This document shows positions 43,020 to 53,133 of a stretch of DNA of 64,000 bases, piece after piece. Source of the DNA: Rhinopomastus cyanomelas (lineage: Eukaryota > Chordata > Aves > Bucerotiformes > Rhinopomastidae). A program made the position numbers and the translations under genes. The stretch's first letter is position 1; each line of letters starts with the position of its first letter. The notes beneath the pieces are model-generated. The model was not told the DNA's origin. It did not search any database and saw nothing but the letters and a program-made list of their open reading frames with translations. Location of the stretch: positions 522,863-586,862 of the forward strand of contig VXBP01002785.1 of assembly GCA_013400115.1 (NCBI GenBank). The letters are read 5' to 3'.

Positions 43020-44650
43020 CTATTCAGGTTTCTGCATGGTGACTATTAAGGGTTCTATGTATCATGTATAGGCAATGCAGTTGAGGGCTATATAGTGTGA
43101 ATGGGTGCTTTTGGGGTTTTATTAAGGTTTCTATCTAGTGTACGTTAGGGTTTCTATATTGTAAATGAGTATTAAGGTTTTAGTATGGTTGTATTAAGGT
43201 TTCTATGTAGTGTATATTAAGATTTCTATATATTATCTGTAGAAAGTAGAGTGTGCATTAAGGCTTCTATGTTGTAAATTGGTGCCTAAGGTTTTATTAA
43301 AGTTTTGATATACTGTGTGTATTAAGGCTTATCTATATTATATATAGTGGATATTAAGGTTTCTATATAGGGTGTATTAGGATTTCTGTGTTGTAAATTA
43401 GTGTTTAATAAGGTTATGTTAAGGTTTTTATATTAGGGTTTATCTATACTATGTATATGGTGGATTTTTTTATATTAGGGTTTATCTATACTATGTATAT
43501 GGTGGATGTTAGGGTTTCTATGTAGTGGATATTAAGGTTTTATATAGCACTTATGAAGGTTTATATGCTACATATAATGTAAATATTGATGTTTCTATAT
43601 CGTGTGTATTGTGGTTTCTATATTGTAAACTATGTTTATCCAGGTTTTATTAAGTTATAATAAGGTTCCTATGTAGTATATGTTAAGGCTTAGCTGTACT
43701 ATGTATATAGGGTATATTGGGGTTTCTATATAGTGTGTGTTGTGGTTTCTATATTGTGAATTAGTGTAAGGTTTTATTAAGGTTATGAATTCTGTGTAGG
43801 GTGTATTGGGGTTTCTGTGTAGGGTGTATTGGGGCTTCTATATTGTAAATTAGTGTTAAGGTTTTATTAAGGTTATATGAATTCTATGTAGAGTATGTTG
43901 GCATTTCTATATAGGGTATATTGGGGTTTCTGTATTGTACACTGGTGTTTATTCAGGCTTTACTAAGGTTATAGTAAGGTTTCTATGTAGTGTAAATTAA
44001 GGTTTATCTATACTATGTATAGAGGGTTTATTGGGGTTTATTCAGGTTTTATTAAGGTTATGTGAAGGTTTCTATATAGTGTATATTAGGATTAATCTAT
44101 ACTAGTGCTATTGGGTTTCTGTGTAGGGGCTATAGAGGTTTCTATATTGTAAATTGATGTTTATTAAGGTTTCTATATAGGATGTGTTAGGGTTTATCTA
44201 TACTATGTAGACAGTGTATATTGGGATTTCTAGACAGTGTATATTGAGGTTTATTAAGGTTTCACTAGGGTGATATTAAGGTCCTGTATATTGGGGTTTC
44301 TATCCAGGGTATATTGGGGCTTCCATATTGTAAAATAGTGTTTATTAAGGTTTTATTATTATTAAGGTTTATGTGATATTTTGGGGCTTCTATGTAGTGT
44401 ATATTGGGGTTTTATATAACATCTCTGAAGGTTTATACACTTTATTATATAAATATTAAGGTTTCTATATTATGTGTTAAGCTTCATATTATTTATGGTG
44501 TGTATTAAGGTTTTTATTTATGGTGTGTATTAAGGTTTATATTTATAGTGTATATTAATACTTATCAATATTATAGAAAACTTAATATAAGCAACATATA
44601 ATGTCAATAAATCTTGATATACACTATATAGAAACCTTAATGTAGACATA
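43020..44650. repeat. AT-rich minisatellite, ~20-25-base related units, 1.6 kb
   Basis: Built from variants of AAGGTTTCTATATAGTGTAT, GGTTTATCTATACTATGTAT, TCTATATTGTAAATTAGTG and GTTTTATTAAGGTTAT in a loosely ordered higher pattern; TTGTAAATTAGTG recurs at spacings of roughly 90, 115, 130, 176 and 220 bases. The last ~80 bases (44565-44645) contain the complement of the unit (ATACACTATATAGAAACCTT). Confidence 0.92.
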
Positions 44651-45710
44651 TATAATGTTGGTTAGGGTTTATGTGTTAATAGGGGATTGTCAGTTGATGC
44701 TAGTTAATAGCTGTTGGGTGATGGCTGATTGTGTTGGACCCTGGTTGTGCAGCAAGAGGTTGATAATTACACATTATCCGTTATTAATAATAGTAATATG
44801 TATTAATATGATTATGATTCTACCAAATCTTTCAGTGGCTGGCACTTAAATATTGTGGGTATCTTGCTTTTTCATTCTGGCAGCCGCAGTGACTCTCAGG
44901 AACATGAAGAGAAACGGTTGGTCCTTTGATTGATCAGAGGAAGGAAATTAGAGGCTGGAAATCACAGATGTGGGATGAGCCGGGCTCTGCTCTGCCTGCT
45001 GGAGGTGTGAAAAATAGACATTGGAGATGGCTGTTCTTTCTGCTCAGGGTTTTCTTACAGTCAGCTCCTTGCTCTCCAGCTGCCCGACATGGCTCGTGCG
45101 AGGCTCTGCTGCGCAGGGCTCTGCTGGAACTGATGTGTGCTCCAGAGGGATCGGCTCCCAGCAGCTGATGGGCATTGTAGGGGCTTTCACAGCTGAGTCG
45201 CACTCATTTTAATCTGTTTTTTTCAGAACTTAAGTGTTGTGCTGCTCTGAGGAGCTCAGGGCTCGTAACCACACGCATCGCTGGAGTGTCAGTCCTTGCG
45301 TTATGACAAGGAGTTGTCAGCAGCAGCGATTTAACCTCTGAATTAACTGGTGCAGAAAATGTTTGGCTATTGTCCTAGGCACCATGCTCATGGTCGGTGT
45401 CACCGCAGAACCCATAGCCCACCCTACAGTTTCCATTTCTTTGTCTTTAGCCTCAATTCCTCTGAGTGCCTATGAGAGGAATGCTTGAGAGGCTGCGAGC
45501 GGAGCTGCTTGCAAACAGACCCAGATGTCATACGGGATCAATCTCTGTGCTGACTGAGGTGTGAAGTTGCATATGTTAGGAGAGCGGTCGACATGACAAG
45601 CACCATATTGGCCAAGAGTCACAGCGAGCCTCGCTTGGGTCAGGGAAGCTACCACCAGAGTCATCGTGATGGTGTAGCTGCATCTCTCACTCCTCTGAGG
45701 CACCTGCTCT
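44651..45710. other. Single-copy DNA, no gene recognised
   Basis: Overlapping frames on both strands at 44926-45212 look like chance frames. No CR1. Confidence 0.4.
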
Positions 45711-45711
45711 G

Positions 45712-46295
45712 AATCACAGTACTCCAGACTGTTTAGGTTGGGACAGAGCTCAGAGCTCACCCAGCCCCAACCCCCTGCCATGGGCAGCGACACCTCTCGC
45801 CACACCAGGGTCCCCTCAGCCCCATCCAGCCTGGGCTTGGACACTTCCAAGGATGATGGTGTAGCCACAGTCTCCCTGGGCAACCTGTTCCAGGGCCTCA
45901 TAGGGAGGGATCTCTCCTCTTTTAGCTTGAACCCAGCACCAGAGTCCCTCTGCAGGAGTCCCTCTCCAGCTTTCCTGGAGCCCCTTCAGGGCCTGGAAGC
46001 TGCTCTAAGGTCCCCCCAGTGCCTTCTCTTCAGGTTGAACAGCCCCAACTCCCTAAGGCAGCCCTCTGATCATCCCTGTGGCCTCTGCTGGACTTGCTCC
46101 AACAGCTGCAGGCCCTTCTTGTCCTGAGGACTCCAGAACTGGCCACAAGACTCCAGATGAGGTCTCAGCAGAGCAGAGCACAGGGGGACAATCCTCTCCC
46201 CTGTCCTGCTGGTGACACTTGTGATCCAGCCCAGCATGTGGGTGGCTTCTGGGCCGCCCTCACACATAGAACCCAGACTCTTTCCTGGCCCCCTC
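45712..46295 (-). mobile_element. CR1 copy, group B, 5'-truncated
   Basis: Antisense: GAATCACAGTACTCCAGACTG, CAGCGACACCTCTCGCCACAC, CTGGAGCCCCTTCAGGGCCTG, CTGGACTTGCTCCAACAGCTGC, reaching CAGCCCAGCATGTGGGTGGC near 46245. Same group as 25175-25750. Confidence 0.93.
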
Positions 46296-46299
46296 ATCC

Positions 46300-47258
46300 C
46301 CTCTAATACCACATTTTAACCCTCAGTGCTGCTAGTAGAGGGCAGTGATGAAGAGAGAAGAAGGAGGGGAGAGGTTGTGTTTGGTTTGACACTGGGCAGA
46401 CAGTCTCTGTGGAAGGGGTACCTGCATGCAGTGCTACTGAATCACCAGTGCAAATACAGGATTATCTGGAAACAGGCATTTCTGATTGTGCTTCTCTGTG
46501 CTGAAGCATCGCACCCACAGCATGAAGATACTTCACTGCGTGGAGAGCCCTGATGTGCTTTGGGAACGCAGCTCTGTCGCTTGTCCTCTGAGGGAAGCAA
46601 GAGCTGGGGCATCATCAGAGATCTGGCTGCAGCTCCAGGTCCTCCTGAAGCCCGTCAGGGTGCTGTGAGAGGATTCCTGAGTGTCTCATTAATCCCCCAG
46701 GTGCTACACAGAGCATCCTAGCTGCTCCCTCAGAGAGGCTGAATGAGCTGGAACCACTCAGCAGCAAAAAACCCCCAAACCCTGCAGACTGGGAGGCTGG
46801 ACTGAGGTAGTGGGTTACATCTGGGGAATCGGGGAGCAGCTGGGCAGCTCTGGGGACCCTGGTGGAGCAGTACCCTCCCCAGTTGCTAGGCAACTGGTGC
46901 CTGATGCTGCGTAGCAGCTGACTGTGGCTGCATGCAGATGTGGCTGCATGCAGATGTGGGCACATCTGGCAGAGGGAGGAGGTGAGGAGCTCCTCAACAC
47001 GTGTCCTGTGCTGTGGTGTGGGTTAAGCTGCGGTTTGCTCAGCTCCTGCAGGCACTTTTAAGTTTTTACGGCTCATACTGAGAGCAGCATTGACTAGAGA
47101 AATGATGTTCAGCTCTGCTTCAGATTTTACCACCTAAGGAACTGGCTGTTTTGTTTAGAAACATTGCTCTCGCAACAGCCACAGCTTGTGCTTCCTGCCC
47201 TTCCTTATCCTCAACAGTCCCGGAGTTCCTGGGGAAGAGGTGGCAAACAGGCTGCTGT
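46300..47258. other. Single-copy DNA; 17-base duplication at 46922-46958
   Basis: TGTGGCTGCATGCAGATG is repeated twice in a row. No gene recognised. Confidence 0.45.
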
Positions 47259-47259
47259 G

Positions 47260-47465
47260 TGCTGCACAGGGGATGCGTTCAAGCTAGAAGAGGGGAGATT
47301 TAGATGAGATCTGAGGCAGGAGGCAGAAATCCCTCCCTGGGAGGGTGCTGAGGCCCTGGAACAGGTTGCCCACGGAGGCTGTGGCTGCTCCTTCATCCCT
47401 GGAGGTGTCCAAGGGCAGGTTGGATGGAGCTGAGGGCACCCTGATGTGGTGAGAATCTCTGTGTC
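47260..47465 (+). mobile_element. CR1 3' part, group B
   Basis: CAGGGGATGCGTTCAAGCTAG, GATTTAGATGAGATCTGAGGC, GAGGCCCTGGAACAGGTTGCCC, ending CCCTGATGTGGTGAGAATC without the final ~70 bases of the group B tail. Confidence 0.9.
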
Positions 47466-47655
47466 GTAGAATCCCAGACTGGTTTGGGTTGGGAGGGAGC
47501 TCAGAGCTCCCCTAGTGCCAACCCCCTGCCATGGGCAGTGACACCTGTCACCAGGTTGCCCACAGCCCCATCCAGCCTACCCTTGAACACTTCCAGGGAT
47601 GATGAAGTAGCCACAGCCTTCCTGGGCAACATGTTGCAGTGCCTTTGCTGAAGGT
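47466..47655 (-). mobile_element. CR1 3' end, group B, inverted next to the previous
   Basis: TAGAATCCCAGACTGGTTTGGG, GGGCAGTGACACCTGTCACC, AACACTTCCAGGGATGATG, GGGCAACATGTTGCAGTGCC. With 47260-47465 it forms an inverted repeat with ~100-base arms. Confidence 0.9.
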
Positions 47656-47949
47656 CTTTGCTGAAGTGTCGTCTTTACTGCTCAGAAATTCTGTAAGGGC
47701 AGCCAAAGGCACAGGAGGTTCGTTTTGTTTGGATTCTGGGTTCCTTGTCACTGCATCTAGTTCTTGTTTGAAAACTCTTGTGTTTTATATCTTTTAAAGC
47801 CATTTTAATGAAATTCTCTCTCAAACTGTAATATCAAACATTGATGAAAAGCTTTACAACTCTATTACTGACAGAAATGTGTCTCAAGGTTACTGTGAGA
47901 TCATCTGGACCATAGCTGACACTGTTTTTCCTTTATTTTCATAGTATTA

Positions 47950-48045
47950 CAGGATCATAGAACCATTCAGGTTGGAAAAGACCCTTTGAGATCACCCTGT
48001 AACCCTACTCTAGCAGTGTCATGGTCCAGTCACTACAAGACTCTA
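47950..48045 (-). mobile_element. CR1 3' terminus, group F
   Basis: GGATCATAGAACCATTCAGGTTGGAAAAGACCC, GAGATCACCCTGTAACCC. Confidence 0.8.
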
Positions 48046-48117
48046 TCTTTAAGCATTGCATTTACTTTGATCTCATATTGGAGGAGAACCTGGTCCTCTT
48101 ACCCAGCCCTGGCTTTG

Positions 48118-48460
48118 CAGGTCTGGAGAGCAGCTGAGGGAACTGGGGTTATTTAGTCTAGAGAAGAGGAGGCTGAGAGGAGATCTCTTCAGCTAACCCA
48201 AAGGAGGTTGTAGCCAGGCTGCTGCTGGTCTCTTCTCCCAAATTCCTAGTGATAGGATGAGGGGAAATGGCCTCAGGATGCATCAGGGGAGGTTTAGATT
48301 GGGTCTTACGAAGAAGTTGTTTCCTGAGAGAGTGGTTTGGCACTGGAAGAGGCTGCCCAGCTGAGGAGCTGAGGTCTAGGTGTTAGGGAGATGCTGGGAT
48401 TTGTATTTGTATTTGATGATGCTGGAGGTCCTTTCCAGCAACGATGACTCTATGATTCAT
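48118..48460 (+). mobile_element. CR1 fragment, group D
   Basis: GGTTATTTAGTCTAGAGAAGAGG, CAGCTAACCCAAAGGAGGTTG, GCATCAGGGGAGGTTTAGATTG and GGAGGTCCTTTCCAGCAACG to GACTCTATGATTC. It has an internal deletion around 48360 (the VVESP region). Confidence 0.9.
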
Positions 48461-48888
48461 TTTAAGGTGCCCAATACCTGCTGGAAACAGCTGTCTTGGC
48501 TCCTCTTGTGAATCTTGTGTATAACCATGAGGGTCAGGGAAGAAAGGGAGAGGGCAGCTGCTGCCATCTAGAAACAGAAGTAGGTTAAAAAAATAAATCC
48601 AAATAATAATCTTTTGATTTTGATAAAAAAAGATAAAAAACCATTGTCTGAACTTCTTTTTTCAGCCTCAGCTCAAGCACCTCCTTGAAGAAAGGCTAAT
48701 TGATTGTTTCTGCTGTGGTGATTGATGCATATCCCTTTGGAATTCAGAATCCATGGATTGCTGCTGGTTCTGTTTGTTCAAATGCTTCTTAATTGAAATT
48801 TAATCTAATTGATGGATTGTTTGTGGTGAGGTTAGGCAGAGCCTGGGAGCTCTCAGGCCTGTGTAGAAGTTTAAACTCAGCAGTGCCT
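48461..48888. other. No feature recognised
   Basis: AT-rich single-copy DNA. Confidence 0.4.
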
Positions 48889-48890
48889 TA

Positions 48891-49650
48891 TGAATCATAG
48901 AATCATTATGGATTGGAAGGGACCTCGAAAGATCATCTAGTCCAATCCCCTTGCCACAGCAGGGTCCTGTGGATAAAGTCGCAGAGGAACATGTCCATGG
49001 ACAGAAGGAGACTTCCACAACCCTCCTGGCCACCCCCTTTCATGGCTCTGACACCTTCACTAGGAAGAAGTTCCTTCTTGTATTTATGTGGAACTTTTGT
49101 TGTTCCAGCTCACACCCTTTGTCCTGTTGTTGGTGCCACTGAGCAGAGCCTGGCTCCATCCTCTTGGCACCTGCCCTTCACATATTGATCAACATTAATG
49201 GGATCACCCCTCAGCCTCCTGTTTTCCAGGTCCAAGAGACCCAGCTCCCTCAGCCTTTCTTCACCAGGGAGATGTTCCACTCCCTTCATCGTCTCTGTGG
49301 CTCTGTGCTGGACACTCTCCATCAGCTGTGGGCCCTTCTGGAACTGAGGGGCCCACAACTGGACACAAGATTCCAGATGTGGTTTCACCAGGGCAGAGTA
49401 GAGAGGGAGGAGAACCTCGCAGTCTGCTAACCACCCCCTTTATAATTCACCTCAGGATGCTATTTGCCTTCTTGGCTGCAAGGGCCTGTTGCTCTCTCCT
49501 AGTCATCCTTCTGGCCACCAGGACCCCCAAGTCCCTTTCTCCTATGCTGCTCTCCAGCAGGTCAGTCCCCACCCAATACTGGTCCCTGGGGTTGTTCTTG
49601 CCCAGATGCCAGACTCTGCACTGCCCCTGTTATAGTTCATTCAGTGTCTC
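48891..49650 (-). mobile_element. CR1 copy, group A, long
   Basis: Antisense from TGAATCATAGAATCATTATGG to ACCCAATACTGGTCCCTGGGG and TCTGCACTGCCCCTGTTATAG near 49640. Minus-strand peptide: KPHLESCVQLWAPQFQKGPQ and HLPGEERLRELGLLDLENRR. Frameshifted at several points. Confidence 0.93.
49110..49388 (-). pseudogene. CR1 ORF2 remnant
   Basis: 92 codons of the ORF2 C-terminal half in the copy at 48891-49650, broken downstream. Confidence 0.8.
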
Positions 49651-49962
49651 CTTGCCCAACTCTCCAGAGTGTTGTGGATAGTTCCTGATTCTGGATTCCA
49701 CCTGCTTCATGCCCACCCAGAGGAAGGGCTGAGCTGACTGGTCCTGCCTGGAGCATAGCTGCTGATTTTCACGATGTGGAAAGCAGGTGGTTCCTCTTCA
49801 ACCTTTTTGGTTTCCAAGAAGAGAAGAGAATTCTCTCTCCTCAGTTACCTCGTACCTACCCAGAGATGGGATTTCCTACAGACACGTATCTGTGGGACGC
49901 TTGCAGAGTGACTGGCTGGCACTGCGCACGGTGCTAAGGATCTGCTGGTGGTTTCACTGTGG
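49651..49962. other. No feature recognised
   Basis: Short single-copy stretch. Confidence 0.4.
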
Positions 49963-49964
49963 TA

Positions 49965-50560
49965 GTGAAATCACAGGATCCCCAACTGTTGGGGTTGACG
50001 GGGATCTCACGATCATCCAATCTATCCCCTGTTCCAGCAGGGACACCCAGAGGAGGTGCTCAGGATGGGTCCATGGGGGTTTTGGATCTCTTCAGAGAAG
50101 GAGACCTGTCAACCTCTCGGGGCAGCCTGCACCAGGACTCTGCCAACCTCAAAGAAATTTCTCCTCATATTCAGATGGAAGTTCTTGGGTTCCAAGAAAG
50201 AGTGGGGAGGCCTTGGAACAGGCTGCCCAAGGAGAGAGTGGAGGCATCATCTCTGAAGGGGTTCAACAAAAGGGTAGAGTGTTTTAGGAGACGGGTTAGT
50301 GGTTGGAAGTTGTAGAGTGGAAGGTTGTACTGGATGATCTTGAAGGGCTTTTCCAACCCTGATGATTCTGTGAGTCCAGTTTGGACCACCTGTTGCCCCT
50401 CGTCCTATCACTGGGTGCCACTGAGCAGAGTCTGGCACGATCATCTTGCTCTCACCCTTTGCCTATTGATTAGCATTGATCAGATTCCTCTCAGCTATTC
50501 TTCTCCAGTTCCACAGCCCTAGGCTCTGCAAGACTCTATTTAATTTCTTCCTTTACAAAA
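49965..50560 (-). mobile_element. CR1 copy, group F, old, interrupted
   Basis: Antisense: GAAATCACAGGATCCCCAACTG, GATCATCCAATCTATCCCC, CAGGACTCTGCCAACCTCAAAG; interrupted after GTTCTTGGGTTCCA and resumed at CCAGTTTGGACCACCTGTTGCC, then CCTCGTCCTATCACTGGG and beyond. Confidence 0.87.
50195..50374 (+). mobile_element. Nested CR1 insertion
   Basis: AGAAAGAGTGGGGAGGCCTTGG, GTGGAGGCATCATCTCTGAAGG, TGTACTGGATGATCTTGAAGGG, GATGATTCTGTGAG. Removing it rejoins ...TTGGGTTCC|AGTTTGG. TCCA on both sides (50191-50194, 50375-50378) may be a 4-base target duplication. Confidence 0.87.
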
Positions 50561-51128
50561 CCCCTGATATTTGTAGGACACCTCAGGAAGGGGAGGTTTT
50601 TCCCAGAGACTCATTGATGGCTGCTGCACTTCTGGGGTTCAGTCACTTCCATTTCAAAGCACAACTGGTGAAGAAAAGAGAATCGTATTGTGTGAAGAGC
50701 TGGGGGAGGAAGCGCCTTTGTCCCTTGGCTGGTGCTGAACAAATCCCTTTTCTCCTTGGCGCAGCAGAAGCCGCTCGCAGCCTCCATGGAGACGGAGCCC
50801 GTATGGGGAGGGTTAACGCTTCTGCTCTCTACGCCGCGCTGCTCGCTGCTCTGATAAAGATCTCTGCTAATTTGGGGTGGGCTTTGGGGTTGTGGGATTT
50901 GTTATACCTTTCATTTTCTTTCTATAATTAAACTGTTCCCTTTGAGTAGCCTGAAAATGAGTTCTGCTGGCCTGAAACCTGTCTGGAAATGTTCAAATCA
51001 ATGAGTCTTGAGTCACCTCAGCATGAGAAGAACAACTCCTGGTTGTGTTTCTGTTTAAGGCAGATGGAAAACTTTATTAATTACACAGTCATCGAGAATA
51101 ATTACAGAAATTGCTCTTGAATCCTTGA
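50561..51128. other. No feature recognised
   Basis: Single-copy DNA. The 151-codon frame at 50476-50931 partly reads through CR1 and is not supported. Confidence 0.4.
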
Positions 51129-51129
51129 A

Positions 51130-51245
51130 TGCGGAGCTCAGGGACAGGGCTTAGTGATGGCTTTGGGCCAGTTGGGTTTATAGTTGGACTCAATGAGCTT
51201 AAAGGTCTTTTTTTCAACCTCACCCATCCAGTGATTCCACAAATC
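51130..51245 (+). mobile_element. CR1 3' end, group F
   Basis: GCGGAGCTCAGGGACAGGGC, TTTATAGTTGGACTCAATGAG, CCAGTGATTCCAC. Confidence 0.82.
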
Positions 51246-51568
51246 ATTTTCTTCCATCTCATTGGCTTAATGAGCTGTAATTTAAGTTAAATTTCTTATG
51301 TTTGGTAGCTATTTCAAATGGAAATACCCTGTTGAGGAGGTTCCTTCAGCACTGGTTTTCTCCTGGTGAGGTGGGATTTCAACATGGAGGTAGACTAGTT
51401 GTCTGATTCTCCTGCAGTGGGTAGAGAGAGATGGATGAGGGGAGAGACAGCAGTGGTGACACACCTGGATTTAAAGCTGAGGGGTTTCCAGAGCTAGAAT
51501 GGAGAAGTGTTAAGTGTAAATGACATTTAATTAGGGTAGCTAGGTTAAGGGATTTATTTTTCTTATGA
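51246..51568. other. No feature recognised
   Basis: Single-copy DNA. Confidence 0.4.
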
Positions 51569-51570
51569 TA

Positions 51571-52110
51571 AGATTCACAGAACATTAGGGATTGGAAGGG
51601 ACCTCAAAAGATCGTCCAGTCCAATCCTACTGCCACAGCAGGATTCCCTAGATCCAGCTGCACAGGAACATGACCAGGCAGGTTTGAAACATCTCCAGAG
51701 GAGGAGACTCCTCAAAACCCCTGGGCAGCCCCTTCTAGGGCACTGGAACCCTCGCTGGGAAAAAGTTCCTTCACAGATTGATGGGGAACCTCTTCTATTC
51801 CAGCTCACACCTGCTGCCCCTTGTCCTATCACTGGATGCCCCTGAGTAGAGCCTGGTTCCATCCTCCTGACACATGCTCTTTCCATATTTATCAATGTTC
51901 ATGGGTCACCCCTCAGTCTCCTTTTTTCCAAGCTCAAGAGACCCAGCTCCCTCAGCCTTTCCTCAGCAGGAAGATGCTCCACTGCCTTCATCATCTTTGT
52001 GGCTCTGTGGTAGACTTTCTCAAGCAGTTCTGTGTCCTCCTGGAACTGAGGGGCCCAGAACTGTACACAGTATTCCAGATGTGGTCTCACCAGGGCAGAG
52101 TAGAACGTTC
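51571..52110 (-). mobile_element. CR1 copy, group A, 5'-truncated
   Basis: Antisense: ATTCACAGAACATTAGGGATTGG to GTCTCACCAGGGCAGAGTAG. Minus-strand peptide: FYSALVRPHLEYCVQFWAPQ and HLPAEERLRELGLLSLEKRR. Frame broken near 51800. It ends 60 bases upstream of the candidate 5'-UTR exon. Confidence 0.94.
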
Positions 52111-52172
52111 TTTGTGTTCTAGAGAAGACAGTCAAGTGAGGAGTTGTTTCTTTTGTTTGGTTTCTTCTGCAG

Positions 52173-52267
52173 GCACTTGGGAAGTGTTCCAGGGCTCAGA
52201 GCTGAGATGGTGCTTTGCAGCATGGAAGCTGAGCTCCCCAACTTGACGTGGAACGCAGCTGCTGGCA
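52173..52267 (+). other. GALNT13: Candidate 5'-UTR exon of GALNT13, 95 bases
   Basis: A long pyrimidine run with a consensus acceptor (TTTGGTTTCTTCTGCAG|GC, AG at 52171-52172) precedes and a donor (GGCA|GTAAGT, GT at 52268) follows. Position (866 bases upstream of the coding exon), strand and repeat-free sequence fit an alternative or second noncoding exon. If used, an ATG at 52207 opens a 36-codon upstream frame that crosses the junction and stops at 53181-53183, 57 bases before the GALNT13 start. Confidence 0.4.
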
Positions 52268-52487
52268 GTAAGTTTTTGAGGCTTAAGAGCAGTTCCCTAA
52301 CATCCTTGTCTGCCTTGAGAGTAGAGGTGGAGGCCTTCACACTTGGCTTTTGTTGAACTAACTTACTGTTGCAGGCAAGAGCCTAAATCTATAGGTAAAT
52401 GGCTGCAGCTCTGGGGTAGAAGGTGGTGGTCAACGTTTTTCTACAAGATAGGAGCTAATTTGCTTTTGCACTTCTCTGTGCGTTTGT
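52268..52487. other. No feature recognised
   Basis: Single-copy DNA downstream of the candidate exon. Confidence 0.4.
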
Positions 52488-53083
52488 CATAGAATCATTG
52501 TTCTGGTTGGAAAAGCCCTTCCAGCTCATCGGGTCCAACAACTCCCCCAGTGCTTCCAGGTTCCCACTAATCCCTGTCCCTTACCCCACATCTCCACAAC
52601 TTTGCAATCCCTACAGGGACTCCCCCACTTCCCTGGGCAGCCTGGGCCAGACCTGGGGAACCCTTACGGGGCAGCAGTATTTCCTCAGGGCCAACCTCAA
52701 CCTCCCTTGGGACAACTTGAGGCCAGTTCCTCTCATCCCTGGGAGAAGACTGACCCCCACCTCCCTCTAACCTGCTGAATTTTAGGGAGTTGTAGAGAGT
52801 GAGTGTGTCTCCCCTCGGCCTCTTTTCCTCCAATTAAACCTCCCTAGTTCCCTTAGCTTCTCCTCAGAGCAGTGGTGCTCCAGCCCCTTTCCCGGCTCCA
52901 TTGCCCTTCTCTGGTCCTGCCTCAGCTCCTCTATGCCCTTCTGGCACTGACTGAGGGGCCCAGAGCTGACCCCAGGATCCGAGATGGTGCTTTCCCAGTG
53001 CCCAGTCCAGTGGGACCATCCCTGCCCTGGTCCTGCTGGCCACTCCAGTGCTGGTCCAGACCAGGATGCCATTTTCATCGATT
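52488..53083 (-). mobile_element. CR1 copy abutting the GALNT13 splice acceptor
   Basis: Antisense: GTCATAGAATCATTGTTCTGG, CCCCACATCTCCACAACTTTG, CAACCTCCCTTGGGACAACTTG, GCTTCTCCTCAGAGCAGTGG, ending CCAGACCAGGATGCCATTTTC. Minus-strand frames include GLEHHCSEEKLRELGRFNWR. Its 5' edge is ~50 bases from the acceptor at 53133. Confidence 0.92.
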
Positions 53084-53133
53084 CAAGCTGTGAGTGGCAT
53101 TGGCTAACGAGATACTTTCCCCTTTGCTCGCAG

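Larger units (their letters stand above)
38642..53133 (+). other. GALNT13: GALNT13 5' intron region (inferred)
   Basis: The interval between the candidate exon 1 donor and the acceptor of the first coding exon, possibly split by the candidate exon at 52173-52267. Contents are listed separately: T-rich DNA, two minisatellites and about 20 CR1 pieces. Confidence 0.45.

Noticed and set aside
43020..44650. TTGGGGTTT words suggesting interstitial telomere repeats
   Set aside because: Vertebrate telomere repeat is TTAGGG; here the G runs are single and spaced by ~20 AT-rich bases.
50476..50931. 151-codon plus-strand frame
   Set aside because: Its first part is antisense CR1; the remainder has no family signal or splice context.
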